Of a stretch of 45,951 nucleotides of DNA, positions 1 to 8,792 are shown one piece after another. Position 1 is the stretch's first letter. Each line of letters starts with the position of its first letter. The notes below the pieces were generated by a model, which worked only from the letters and a program-made list of their open reading frames with translations, was not told where the DNA came from and ran no database searches. The translations under genes and the position numbers were made by a program. The stretch is from Promethearchaeum sp. (GTDB lineage Archaea; Asgardarchaeota; Lokiarchaeia; Sigyniarchaeales; Promethearchaeaceae), in assembly GCA_030612265.1 (NCBI GenBank), contig JAUWOE010000003.1:1-45951 (forward strand). Reading direction: 5' to 3'.

Positions 1-771
1 GATTTAAATTTGGCACTTTATGCCGGACATGGGGAATTTGCACGTATCATATTTGCACCAGGAACGATTGAGCAAGCATTTTATTTAACCCAAAAAGCAT
101 TTAATTTGGCTGATAAATATCAAATCCCTGTATTTATTCTAACCGATCAAAATTTTGTTGACGGATATTATAATATTCCTAAGTTCGATCTCTCAAAAAT
201 TAAAGTAGATAAAGCCTTCATTAAAACCGAAAAAGATTATTTAAGGTATAAATTCACTGAAGATGGAATATCTCCCAGAGGAATTCCGGGATATGGTGAC
301 GGATTAGTTCGCGCAGACTCTGATGAGCATACTGAAGCGGGACAAATCACAGAGGATATGGAATTTATTCGCCCTGAAATGGTTAAAAAACGCTATTATA
401 AACGCTTAAAATTGCTTGAAGCGGTTGCCGATGAGCCAGAAATTGTGGGGACCACCGATTATTCAACACTGGTTATCTGTTGGGGATCTAATTATACGGT
501 TATAAAAGAAGCAATAGAAGAATTTGGTCATAAAGAAATTGCAATGTTGCATTTTCATCAACTTTTCCCACTTCATAGCAAGACAAAAGAAATTCTCAGT
601 AAAGCAAAAAAGGTAATAATAATCGAAAACAATGCATCCGGTCAGTTTGCCAATGTTTTGAAACTATATTGTGATTGCAGTATCCCAGAAAGCCAGAAAT
701 ATTTGAATTATTCGGGTAAACCGTTTTCAGTTGAAAATATAGTAAATATTTTACAAAAGGAGGTTAACTAA
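1..771 (+). CDS. korA: 2-oxoacid:ferredoxin oxidoreductase, alpha subunit (3' part)
   Basis: C-terminal 256 codons of a gene that begins before the window; the frame is open from base 1. The alpha subunit of thiamine-diphosphate 2-oxoacid:acceptor oxidoreductases helps convert a 2-oxoacid and CoA to acyl-CoA, CO2 and reduced ferredoxin in the cytoplasm. The segment [16 protein letters not shown] and the later WGSNYTV and LHFHQLFPL motifs are typical of the KorA-type alpha chain, in which a gamma domain is often fused at the N-terminus; that part is not visible here. The beta subunit follows one base after the stop, so the two are an operon. The exact substrate (2-oxoglutarate, pyruvate or another 2-oxoacid) cannot be told from this fragment. 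Confidence 0.9.
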   Translation, partial: DLNLALYAGHGEFARIIFAPGTIEQAFYLTQKAFNLADKYQIPVFILTDQNFVDGYYNIPKFDLSKIKVDKAFIKTEKDYLRYKFTEDGISPRGIPGYGDGLVRADSDEHTEAGQITEDMEFIRPEMVKKRYYKRLKLLEAVADEPEIVGTTDYSTLVICWGSNYTVIKEAIEEFGHKEIAMLHFHQLFPLHSKTKEILSKAKKVIIIENNASGQFANVLKLYCDCSIPESQKYLNYSGKPFSVENIVNILQKEVN

Positions 772-772
772 A

Positions 773-1651
773 ATGAATTTAAATGATTTTAATGAGAATG
801 ATTACGATATGCCTTGTGATAAAGCTTGGTGCCCCGGATGCGGACATTTCACAGCTCAAAAAATCCTCAGGCAAGCATTGGCTGAACTAAAAATCCCTAA
901 TGAAAAACTTGTTTTCGTATCGGGAATCGGCCAAGCTGCAAAATTACCCCAATATACAAAAGGACATATGTTCAATGGTCTTCATGGACGGTCTCTTCCT
1001 GCAGCAATGGCAATTAAAGCATGTAACCCAGAATTAACGGTAATAGTAAATTCTGGTGATGGTTGTTCATACGGTGAGGGTGGAAATCATTTTCTTGCAC
1101 AGATTGCCAGAAACGCGGACATTACACAAATTGTTCACAATAACATGATTTATGGATTAACTAAAGGGCAAGCATCACCTACCAGCCTAAAAGGGATGAA
1201 AACTCCCGTACAAGTTAGTGGTGTAACTAACGAGCCTTTTAATCCACTGGCTGTCGCAATCGCGATGGGAGCTACTTTCGTTGCTAGAATTTTTGCGGGA
1301 AATATGGCTCAAGCTAAAGAAGTTATTAAACAAGCTATTCAACACAAAGGTTATGCATTGGTTGATACATTAGTTCAGTGTGTTTCAATGAATAAACTTA
1401 ATACATTTAAATGGTATAAAGAAAATACATACGAACTTGATGATTCTCACGATATTCATGATAAGAAGGAAGCTTTTGCAAAGGCTCTTGAAACTGGAAA
1501 ATACCCAACTGGCATTTTTTATAAAGTTGAAGGAAATCTTACATTTTCGGAATCATCTGTTGCGTATAAAAATGATAATTCACCGTTGTATTCTCGAAAT
1601 TTAGATATGGATAAACTTGAAAAACTAATTATTTCAAAGAGAAAGCGTTAA
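773..1651 (+). CDS. korB: 2-oxoacid:ferredoxin oxidoreductase, beta subunit
   Basis: Thiamine-diphosphate-binding beta subunit, 292 aa, normal family length. Visible motifs are WCPGCG (residues 19-24, with Cys that can bind a [4Fe-4S] cluster), GDG at 95-97 followed by the NN at 123-124 (Mg/TPP-binding signature), and YGLTKGQ at 127-133. It works with the preceding alpha subunit to oxidise 2-oxoacids and reduce ferredoxin. Start ATG 773 is preceded by a good ribosome-binding site (aaaggaggtt, 757-766) that overlaps the end of the alpha gene. No separate delta ferredoxin subunit is seen nearby. Substrate specificity is not certain. Confidence 0.92.
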   Translation: MNLNDFNENDYDMPCDKAWCPGCGHFTAQKILRQALAELKIPNEKLVFVSGIGQAAKLPQYTKGHMFNGLHGRSLPAAMAIKACNPELTVIVNSGDGCSYGEGGNHFLAQIARNADITQIVHNNMIYGLTKGQASPTSLKGMKTPVQVSGVTNEPFNPLAVAIAMGATFVARIFAGNMAQAKEVIKQAIQHKGYALVDTLVQCVSMNKLNTFKWYKENTYELDDSHDIHDKKEAFAKALETGKYPTGIFYKVEGNLTFSESSVAYKNDNSPLYSRNLDMDKLEKLIISKRKR

Positions 1652-1653
1652 AA

Positions 1654-2619
1654 ATGTCAGAATCTAATGAAAATCAGTTTGAAAACTATAATGGGACATC
1701 GCTTCATAAAGAAGAATATAATTTTTTAATGTCTCTTGAAGCGATAACAGGTTCCAAAATTCCATCCCTTCAAAGCTTAAACCGAAGCATGTATGGATTT
1801 ATTGCCAAAAAGGGAAGAATTTTAGCCTTAGCCTTACAAGGACAATCACTTGCAGTCATTTCCGATAATATCGGAGATTTAAAATCACTTAATTATCTTT
1901 GGGTGGCAAATAACAAGTTAACCAGCCTTCCCGAAAATTTAACTAAGTTGAAAGCGTTTTCTCAGCTACATATACAAAATAATCGATTTTCAATTGTCCC
2001 AGAATGGTTCAAAAACTTTAAATGGTTAAAAGCCTTAAATATTGGAGGAAATCCCCTAGAAGAGGTTCCTTCATGGATTTCGAAGATAAAAACTCTTGAA
2101 CATTTATATCTTTTCGGATTGAAACTGCAAAAAATTCCAGATTGGGTTAAATCAATGACACAATTAACCCGTTTAGTTCTTTATAAAAATGAACTTAAAG
2201 AAATTCCATCATGGTTCTCTGAACTTAAAAACTTAAGGGAGCTAACTTTTGGCGACAACCATATTTCTGAGTTACCTAGTGAAATTGGAAATCTAAGTAA
2301 TTTAATAGAACTGTCATTATATCGAAATAGTCTTATATATCTTCCAGATTCATATAAAAATTTAACAAATTTACAAGATCTAAATATTTTCGGAAATAAT
2401 ATCTCTCAACTACCGGAATGGATTGGAAATTTTGAAAAACTTACTAATTTGATAATTTCTAAAAATAATTTATCAGAATTACCCGCTTCAATAATTGAAT
2501 TAAAAAACTTGCGAACATTCTGGTTAGAGGAAAATAACTGGAAGGATTTTAAACCGGAAATAAATTCATGGATGGAAGAATTAAAATCAAAAGGCTGTCG
2601 GATAAAAATTGAAAAATAA
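1654..2619 (+). CDS. leucine-rich repeat protein
   Basis: A 321-aa protein made largely of leucine-rich repeats. From about residue 60 to 300 there are about nine to ten copies of a 23-residue unit of the type LxxLxxLxLxxNxLxxLPxxI, with Asn and Leu-Pro at the expected positions, so it should form a solenoid used for protein binding. No signal peptide, membrane segment or catalytic domain is visible; the first 60 residues are non-repeat. The start lies 2 bases after the beta-subunit stop, so it is probably translated from the same mRNA. LRR proteins of this SDS22-like style are frequent in Asgard genomes. A role in 2-oxoacid metabolism is not implied by the sequence. Confidence 0.85.
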   Translation: MSESNENQFENYNGTSLHKEEYNFLMSLEAITGSKIPSLQSLNRSMYGFIAKKGRILALALQGQSLAVISDNIGDLKSLNYLWVANNKLTSLPENLTKLKAFSQLHIQNNRFSIVPEWFKNFKWLKALNIGGNPLEEVPSWISKIKTLEHLYLFGLKLQKIPDWVKSMTQLTRLVLYKNELKEIPSWFSELKNLRELTFGDNHISELPSEIGNLSNLIELSLYRNSLIYLPDSYKNLTNLQDLNIFGNNISQLPEWIGNFEKLTNLIISKNNLSELPASIIELKNLRTFWLEENNWKDFKPEINSWMEELKSKGCRIKIEK

Positions 2620-2634
2620 TTTAGTGATTTAAAA

Positions 2635-2921
2635 TTATCTTAAAGTGAAATCCTGTTTAAAGTGCAGAATTGTTAAAATAGTAATTTCATTTTTTTCATA
2701 AATATATAAGAAGCGGAATTTTTTAATTAAAATCTCCCTTAAATTTTCATTATTCCTTTCTGGTACAATTCTGCCGATTTTTGGGAATGTTTTAATGAAT
2801 CTAACTCAATTTTAACAGATTTCATGAATTTCTTACTTGAATCAACATCATAACCATCCATATAATGACAGATATCTTCAATTTTATTGAGTGCATGGGA
2901 AGTCCAATTTAATCTAACCAT
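2635..2921 (-). pseudogene. parE: ParE/RelE-family toxin, frameshifted
   Basis: The first frame gives a ParE-like N-terminus (MVRLNWTSHALNKIEDICHY, then a helical region ending LDSLKH) and then runs into an early stop at 2739. The other frame continues exactly where the family would, with FPKIGRIVPERNNENLREI followed by a beta-rich end (KFRFLYIYEKNEITILTILH) and a stop at 2635-2637. One missing base around 2789-2794, inside an AAAA run, joins the halves into about 95 aa, the usual ParE length. Either the toxin is inactivated or the assembly has a homopolymer error. Its start overlaps the antitoxin gene by 13 bases, the normal arrangement for such pairs. Confidence 0.75.
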
Positions 2922-3094
2922 TTTCCCAACCGTTTCAAAGCCATTTCTTCTGATATTAATTGCCCTTTTTTTAATTGATCCAAACCGATATCAATATTTT
3001 GCTGTACATAGATTTCATATAAGATATCTTCATAGGTTGCATTATTGGGCATTTTCTTAATTATTGATTCAATGGTTTCTTTTGCAGATTGCAT
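2909..3094 (-). CDS. antitoxin-like protein of the ParE-type pair
   Basis: A 61-aa acidic and helical protein directly upstream of, and overlapping, the ParE-like toxin frame. It starts MQSAKETIESIIKKMPNNAT and ends LGKWLD. The small size, the overlap and the gene order antitoxin-toxin support an antitoxin role. The section PNNATYEDILYEIYVQQ resembles short antitoxins that accompany ParE toxins in archaea and bacteria, but no clear ribbon-helix-helix or PHD motif can be named from sequence alone. The frame is intact although the toxin is broken, which would fit loss of the toxin first. Confidence 0.6.
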   Translation of the reverse strand: MQSAKETIESIIKKMPNNATYEDILYEIYVQQNIDIGLDQLKKGQLISEEMALKRLGKWLD

Positions 3095-3194
3095 ATGCTA
3101 TTAGAGGGAATTTAAATTAAAAAATCTCTCTTTTATTATTGAAATGGAAAAAATTAATTATTATTTATTTCTTCTCATTTTAGTGGTTTATTCA

Positions 3195-3311
3195 ATGTTA
3201 GAACAAAAACAACTAGCTTTAAAGGAATACGAGAGTGAAATTGGTTCAATGTTGTCTGAATTTATGGAAAAATATGGAGATCAGTGGCGAAGATTAGGTG
3301 AAGATGAGTGA
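3195..3311 (+). CDS. 38-aa small ORF, unknown function
   Basis: A short open frame (ATG 3195, TGA 3309-3311) coding for a charged, probably helical peptide that starts MLEQKQLALKEYESEIGSML and ends WRRLGEDE. I do not recognise it. Support for it being real or once real is that its last 86 bases recur, diverged and with one deletion, at 18070-18154, which shows that this sequence has been copied in the genome. No strong ribosome-binding site is visible. The rest of the gap between 3095 and 3422 is AT-rich and shows nothing else. Confidence 0.4.
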   Translation: MLEQKQLALKEYESEIGSMLSEFMEKYGDQWRRLGEDE

Positions 3312-3422
3312 TTTGGATACCCACCAATATATATTCAATATTTTCTAAATTTTCAATTCTTTCAAAGTGTAAAACAGGTCTCTAAAGCTTTTTGGATTTC
3401 TTTTCTCGAAGATTTTAAGATG

Positions 3423-3983
3423 TTAATCTGCTTTAGGCTCCGGAGGATAACCAACTAATCTATCAAATTTTGTTTCCTTCACCAGAACAGCGATTTCTTG
3501 GATATCTTCTGGGTGCATATGGGTAGTTGGAGGTAAGGGAGATAATCCATAGGAAACACGTAATTTAGCCCATTTACTATCTGCATTACCGAGAGGTACT
3601 CCATGGCCGGTATCTATCAGGATATGAGATAATTGCTTGTGAGATTCAAGGAAATTGCCCTTCCTAACTGCTAAATTTCGAATTTTAATTATAATATCTG
3701 TGATTGGAACGGATCGGGGGCATCTCTCAAAGCAGGTGTAGCAAGTTGTGCACAACCAAATATCCTTATCTTTTAAAACTTCATCCATATTCAATAATGC
3801 TTTGCGAATTATTTTCCGAGTCATCAATGCGGTGCGTCTTCCTGATGGGCATCCTCCACTACATGTGCCACATTGAATACATGCTCCAATCGCTTTCAAT
3901 GCGTGATCTTTAATGATTTCTTCTTCAATATCCCCGCTAAATGTTCGAATTACATTTTTTTTTAAATATTCCATAGTTTTCAC
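3423..3983 (-). CDS. hdrC: heterodisulfide reductase subunit C
   Basis: HdrC-type iron-sulfur protein, 186 aa, typical length. Two cysteine motifs for [4Fe-4S] clusters are visible: CIQCGTCSGGCPSGRR and CTTCYTCFERCPRSVP. In Hdr complexes HdrC carries electrons from HdrA to the catalytic HdrB subunit. The GTG at 3983 is followed by an in-frame ATG at 3974 that is an alternative start. It is the last gene of a minus-strand run TPR-HdrB, polyferredoxin, HdrC, with only 2 bases to the gene before it, so the three are co-transcribed. All cluster cysteines are present. Confidence 0.92.
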   Translation of the reverse strand: MKTMEYLKKNVIRTFSGDIEEEIIKDHALKAIGACIQCGTCSGGCPSGRRTALMTRKIIRKALLNMDEVLKDKDIWLCTTCYTCFERCPRSVPITDIIIKIRNLAVRKGNFLESHKQLSHILIDTGHGVPLGNADSKWAKLRVSYGLSPLPPTTHMHPEDIQEIAVLVKETKFDRLVGYPPEPKAD

Positions 3984-3985
3984 AT

Positions 3986-4747
3986 CTAAGATATTTCAGC
4001 TTGATCGTTTAACGAATCGTTTACTTTCATAAGTTTGTTCACTAAAGGAGTCCAAAAACATTCATTAAATGGTCCAGTAGTTTTCACTTTCGTCCATTTT
4101 ACTTCGAAAACATTCTGCGGACAAACGATTTGGCAAGCTCTACATTTGATACATTTAGTATCATCGATTTCGAGTAATTTTTTGGATTTCCATGCATGTT
4201 CAGCAGGAAGGAATGAAATAGCTTCATTAGGGCAAATCTCCATGCATTTTCTACAATCACCTGGGCATTTATTAATATAATGCTGATGAAACTCTTTTTC
4301 TGAGTTAGGGAATTCGAAATTACTTTTAATTTCTCCTTCCCAATAAATCATCGCTGTTCGGTTAAGGCGAGTCATGGGAAGATGTTGGACTTCTAATTTA
4401 GGTATAGCTTGTTTCGTCACTAAATTGCTTTCACTCGGTTCAATCTTTTTGCCATCTTCGTATAAGTGAAGTGCATCAAATGGACATAAAATGCTACATG
4501 TACCACAAAACACACATTTCTCTTCATCAATGGAATTTATTATGGGTTTTTCAGCAGATTGTTTTTTTGAACCATAGGATGCAACTGCAGGACCGATTAA
4601 TATCGCATCTTTAGGACAAACACGACTACAAATACCACAACCCACACATCGTAAGCGATCGAGGATTAATTCAACATTTTTAGCAATAAATTTCTGTTGT
4701 AATCTGATTTGAGTATAACTGACAGTTTTTATGAGTTTTGGGAACAT
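3986..4747 (-). CDS. polyferredoxin with four [4Fe-4S] motifs
   Basis: A 253-aa ferredoxin-like protein. Four cysteine motifs are seen: CVGCGICSRVCP and CVFCGTCSILCP in the N-terminal half, CPGDCRKCMEICP and CIKCRACQIVCP in the C-terminal half, each pair forming a dicluster domain. It has no signal peptide or membrane segment and so is a cytoplasmic electron wire. It lies between the TPR-HdrB fusion and HdrC in one operon, suggesting it feeds electrons into or out of this Hdr module, as MvhB-like or Hdr-associated polyferredoxins do. Its precise partner is inferred from position only. Confidence 0.88.
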   Translation of the reverse strand: MFPKLIKTVSYTQIRLQQKFIAKNVELILDRLRCVGCGICSRVCPKDAILIGPAVASYGSKKQSAEKPIINSIDEEKCVFCGTCSILCPFDALHLYEDGKKIEPSESNLVTKQAIPKLEVQHLPMTRLNRTAMIYWEGEIKSNFEFPNSEKEFHQHYINKCPGDCRKCMEICPNEAISFLPAEHAWKSKKLLEIDDTKCIKCRACQIVCPQNVFEVKWTKVKTTGPFNECFWTPLVNKLMKVNDSLNDQAEIS

Positions 4748-4769
4748 GATATTTTTTCCTAATAATATC

Positions 4770-6530
4770 TCAAGTTTTGGGTGAAAAAAGTGATGTATTT
4801 TTAAGATCTAATTTTTGATATTTTGTAAATAGAATATCGAAGGCTTGCATAGGGGGAACTCCTTTAACTTGGGGTGTATTCAACAAACCCATTCGAAATG
4901 GATCTAATCCCATTGCAAGCCCGAGTAATTGAGAAATATATATAACAGGAATATGAAATGGAACCCTGATTTCATTTTTGAAAATATTATTAACTTCTTC
5001 TTGTCCGATATCAAATTGGAGATGACAGAACGGACAGCACACAACAATGGCATCGATTCCCGCCTCTCTCATGTTGATTAATTTTTCTCGGGTATAATCC
5101 AACGAAACTTCTTTCATTGCTCCCCGAACTCCGCCTCCAGCACCGCAACACATCATTTTATCCTTATATGGCACAGACGTAACCCCAGTAATTTCAACCA
5201 AATCATCAAAAAATGTGGGTTCTTCCCAATTCTCCGTCCATGGTTTATTATTAATCGGTTTTAGGAGGTGACACCCATAATGAACAGCTACTCTTAACGA
5301 CAAGGGATGCGTAATTTTTTTTTTAATTGCATCAAGACCAATTTCATTAATAAGTACATCAATAATATGACGTACTTTAATGGATCCTATGAATTCACGA
5401 TTTACCTTCTTCAAATATTCATTTACAATCGCTTTTTTTTCTGGATCTTCTTTGAGTTGATGATTAACATCATTCAATGTGCCATAGCACCCATTACACA
5501 TAGTTATAAGATCTCGTTGCAATTCTTCACTTTTTGTAATATTTCGGGCACCCAATGTCAACCAAGTTTCTATATCAAATGACCGAAAGACCCCCGGAGC
5601 CGGACAACAAGAAGCACCTTCAAGATCTACCACACCTATGTTTAAAGCATTAAATAAATGACGAGAAGCAGCTTCGATAAAAGGAAATCGATTCGGAATC
5701 ACGCAACCTAAATATAAACCTATATTATAATTCGGAGAATGGGTTTGTAAATTCTGCATGGCTTCTTGTAACCACTCAGCGCCACGATTCTTATATTCTC
5801 TCATTTCCTTTAACCACGGCCATAGTTTTGGATGTATCGATTTAACTTTTTCAAATATTGCAATACTTTGATCAATTTTGTCTTGAGCCCAATAAACCAT
5901 TGCGAGATTGAGCCATGATGTGGAATCACATGAAGGAAACTCTTGAGTTATTGTCTGCAAAGCATTTTCTGCATCTGCAAACATCTTAAACCTATGACTT
6001 CCAACAGCAAGATTATTCCATAAAATTTGATAATTTGGATTCGTTTTATCATTAAATGGGGGCAAGACCATGCAAGCTTTGAAAAAACCTAACCCAACTT
6101 CAAAATCACCAAGTAAACATTTTATATAACCACGCAAATATTGGGATAATGACTCATAAGGGCTCGTTTTGCTATCGCCCATTTTATCAAGGTAATTTAA
6201 TCCTGCAGTAAACTTATTTAAGCGGATTTTAATTATCACAGCGAGAATTAGAGCTTCATGATTGGTGAGATCGACATTCAAGGCCTTGATGATGCATTCT
6301 TCTGCTTGTTGAATACTATCATAATGGAGTAATATTTTCGTTAAACCCACCCATCCGGCTATATTTTGGGAGTCACAATTAACCGCTTGATTATAATATG
6401 AGTTTGCATCTTCAAAAAATTCACCGTAAAAAGCGAGATCTCCCATCCCAAGATATCCACTTGGATCTTGGGGATCTTCATTAATTTGATTTTGGTAATA
6501 ACTCCGGGCTTCAAGTGGGGTTAAAGTCAT
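4770..6530 (-). CDS. hdrB: TPR domain fused to heterodisulfide reductase subunit B
   Basis: 586 aa, about twice the length of a normal HdrB. Residues 1-260 are tetratricopeptide-like helical repeats (YLGMGDLAFYGEFFEDA, WLNLAMVYWAQDKIDQSIAI). Residues 268-560 are HdrB: the first CCG domain has C276, C308-C309 and C345-C348, and the second has C420, C461-C462 and C499-C502. The spacings fit the CCG consensus that binds the non-cubane [4Fe-4S] clusters, so the active site looks complete. HdrB reduces a heterodisulfide in methanogens; in a non-methanogen the acceptor is unknown. It is the first gene of the operon with the polyferredoxin and HdrC and is divergent from the UGA-containing hdrA. The N-terminal TPR fusion is unusual and may dock a partner. 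Confidence 0.9.
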   Translation of the reverse strand: MTLTPLEARSYYQNQINEDPQDPSGYLGMGDLAFYGEFFEDANSYYNQAVNCDSQNIAGWVGLTKILLHYDSIQQAEECIIKALNVDLTNHEALILAVIIKIRLNKFTAGLNYLDKMGDSKTSPYESLSQYLRGYIKCLLGDFEVGLGFFKACMVLPPFNDKTNPNYQILWNNLAVGSHRFKMFADAENALQTITQEFPSCDSTSWLNLAMVYWAQDKIDQSIAIFEKVKSIHPKLWPWLKEMREYKNRGAEWLQEAMQNLQTHSPNYNIGLYLGCVIPNRFPFIEAASRHLFNALNIGVVDLEGASCCPAPGVFRSFDIETWLTLGARNITKSEELQRDLITMCNGCYGTLNDVNHQLKEDPEKKAIVNEYLKKVNREFIGSIKVRHIIDVLINEIGLDAIKKKITHPLSLRVAVHYGCHLLKPINNKPWTENWEEPTFFDDLVEITGVTSVPYKDKMMCCGAGGGVRGAMKEVSLDYTREKLINMREAGIDAIVVCCPFCHLQFDIGQEEVNNIFKNEIRVPFHIPVIYISQLLGLAMGLDPFRMGLLNTPQVKGVPPMQAFDILFTKYQKLDLKNTSLFSPKT

Positions 6531-6562
6531 CAGATAATATTATTATACTTCTTTTATAAAAA

Positions 6563-6573
6563 TATTTATATAG
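6563..6573 (-). promoter_or_regulatory. TATA box of the TPR-hdrB operon
   Basis: Reading the minus strand, CTATATAAATA lies about 33-43 bases before the ATG of the TPR-hdrB gene. It matches an archaeal TATA box and would place the transcript start close to the start codon, giving a short leader. The opposite strand has a separate TATA-like stretch (atatttaaaaag, 6598-6609) for the divergent hdrA. Confidence 0.5.
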
Positions 6574-6609
6574 TTGTATCCGCAAAATATTAAGGAAATA
6601 TTTAAAAAG

Positions 6610-6750
6610 GATTTAGTGAAATAATGATCAAGATTCATTTTGTTGATTCGGTGAGAAGCGGTGAATTCCCTTCACATTGGTCGCATAAGCGAAAGAAGTG
6701 AACTTCTCCTTTGAGAATGACAATGAAATGAAAAATTCATGGTGCTATGA
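6610..6750 (+). promoter_or_regulatory. long leader with hairpins upstream of selenocysteine hdrA
   Basis: If the TATA-like atatttaaaaag (6598-6609) is used, the hdrA mRNA has a leader of over 100 bases. It holds a hairpin at 6661-6675 (GTGAA, loop TTCCC, TTCAC) and a perfect short inverted repeat at 6694-6707 (AGAAGT / ACTTCT). This is longer and more structured than the other leaders here. It could be a regulatory leader or merely spacer; no known riboswitch is recognised. Confidence 0.3.
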
Positions 6751-8742
6751 ATGTCAACATTACCTTTGGAAGAGCAAGAAATTCGTATAGGTGTGTTTAT
6801 ATGTCGGTGAGGTATTAACATTGCAGAGATACTTGATTGTGAAAAACTCGCCAACTACGCTAAAAATCTACCGAATGTTATGATGGCAGATGAATATTTA
6901 TCAATGTGTACCACTACGGGAGCAGAATTCATTAAAAAAAATGTTAATGATTTTCAACTAAATCGGATTGTCGTTGCAGCATGTACTCCCAAAACTCATG
7001 AACCTGTCTTTCAAGCTGTCTTAGAGGAAATTGGTTTGGATAAAGCTTTTCTAGAATTTGTGAATCTCCGAGAACACTGCAGCTTTGTACATCGAGCTAA
7101 TAAAGATGGAGCAATGGAGATAGCGAAGGATTTGCTTAATGCAGGTGTTTCTCGAGCTAAAAAACTTGAAACCATTCCTGAACTCGTGGTTCCAATCTCA
7201 GATACGGTTTTAGTGATAGGTGGTGGAGTGGCAGGATTACAAGCAGCCCTCGATCTAGGTAATCAAGGAATTAAAGTGTGTTTGGTGGAAGAAAAACCTA
7301 CAATTGGGGGAAAAATGGCTATGCTTGATAGAACATTTCCCACCGATGATTGTTCCATTTGAATATTAGGGCCTTTAATGTTAGAGGCCCAGCGGAACAA
7401 AAACATTGAAATGTATACATTTGCTGAAATAACTAAATTCAGTGGATATGTTGGTAACTTTGATGTTGAGATCACTCAGAAACCTCGATATACAACTAAT
7501 GATTGCAATGGCTGTGGTGCCTGCTTTGAAGTGTGCCCTGCTATTGCCGCTAGTGAATTTGATAAAGGAATGGGTCCACGGAAAGCGATTTACATCTCAT
7601 TTGCACAAGCAGTTCCGTCAAAAGCACAAATTGATATGAATGCTTGTATCAAATGCGGAAACTGTGTAAATGTATGTGAATTAAAAGCGATAGATTTCAA
7701 CCAAAAGGAAACCAAAGTAACCAAGAGAGTAGGGGGTATTATTGTCGCTACTGGATGGGATGAATACACCCCCGAAATTGGTTATTTAGGTTATGGTATT
7801 TATGAGAATGTCATTACGGAAGTGACCTTTGAACGATTACTGGCACCCAACGGACCCGTTGTTGGTCATCTCGTTAGACCAAGCGATCATCAACCACCGC
7901 AAAGCATTTTATTCATCAATTGTGTTGGTTCACGGGATTTGAAAAGAAATTTATATTGTTCGTCGGGTGTTTGTTGCATGGTCTCTATCAAAAATGCAAA
8001 ATTAGCTAAATCCCATAATCCGGAGATGGATGTTATAATATCTTATATTGATATTCGTGCCGCTGGAAAAGGTTATGAAGAATATTACCTTGAAGCTCGA
8101 AAAACAAAGGTTGATTTTATTCGAACAAAAGTTGTATCCATCGAAGAAGATCCCCAAACCAAAAAGCTCATAGTAATAATGGAGGATTCTTTGGATCCGA
8201 ATAATATCATTAAGAAATTCGAATTTGATATGGTTGTACTATCGACTTCAATGGTTCCTTCCAAATCCTTTACGTCCTTGAATAAATTGCTTGGGTTGCA
8301 ATTAAGTTCGAATGGGTTTTTAAAAGAATTCCATCAACGATTAAATACGGTTGATACAGATATTCCCGGAATTGCCTTAGCAGGTGCCTGTCATGGTCCG
8401 AAAGACATTTCAGAAACAATTATGCAAGCCAAAGGTGCATCTTCGTCAATCTGTAAATTGTTATCCAATAAAGAATATAGAATCAACCTTATTCGAGCCA
8501 TTTTAGATGAGAATAAATGTGCTCGATGTGGAATGTGTGCCGATGCGTGTCCATATCAAGCCATTACAATCAATCCTGCAAAAGGGGCGATTGTGGATAA
8601 CATTCTCTGTAGAGGATGTGGTCTATGTGCATCTATTTGCTTGAATGAAGCGATGACTATCAGATATTATCGAGGAGAACAATATAGCGATTTAATCGAT
8701 GGGATTTTGGCTAATGCCCTACTGGAAGAAGGATTATCATAA
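6751..8742 (+). CDS. hdrA: heterodisulfide reductase subunit A with two selenocysteines
   Basis: One 663-aa HdrA interrupted by two in-frame UGA codons, at 6808-6810 (residue 20) and 7360-7362 (residue 204). Reading through both gives a protein collinear with the intact HdrA at 15617-17593. Sec20 (ICR-U-GINI) aligns with Cys17 of that paralogue (ICHCGLNI) and Sec204 (DCSI-U-IL) aligns with Cys201 (DCSACIL), with the same 3-residue offset. Other features: FAD-binding VIGGGVAGLQAALDLG, inserted ferredoxin motifs CNGCGACFEVCP and CIKCGNCVNVCE, and C-terminal CARCGMCADACP and CRGCGLCASIC. HdrA is the flavin-bifurcating core of Hdr complexes, and Sec-containing HdrA is known in Methanococcales. 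The ATG at 6751 is preceded in frame by a stop at 6748. A candidate SECIS follows the stop codon. Confidence 0.9.
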
Positions 8743-8792
8743 TCAGATCCCAACAACACCATCCGTACGCCACCTATTGCGAAAAGCAAATG

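Noticed and set aside
6672-6854. Minus-strand ORF overlapping the hdrA start
   Set aside because: Lies antisense to the leader and hdrA start, has no family match, and the composition fits a shadow frame.
6880-7362. Separate 160-aa protein, and a second separate protein from 7378, instead of one HdrA
   Set aside because: Both lie in the same frame as 6751-8742 and join into one HdrA that is collinear with the paralogue; the UGA codons fall exactly on Cys columns.
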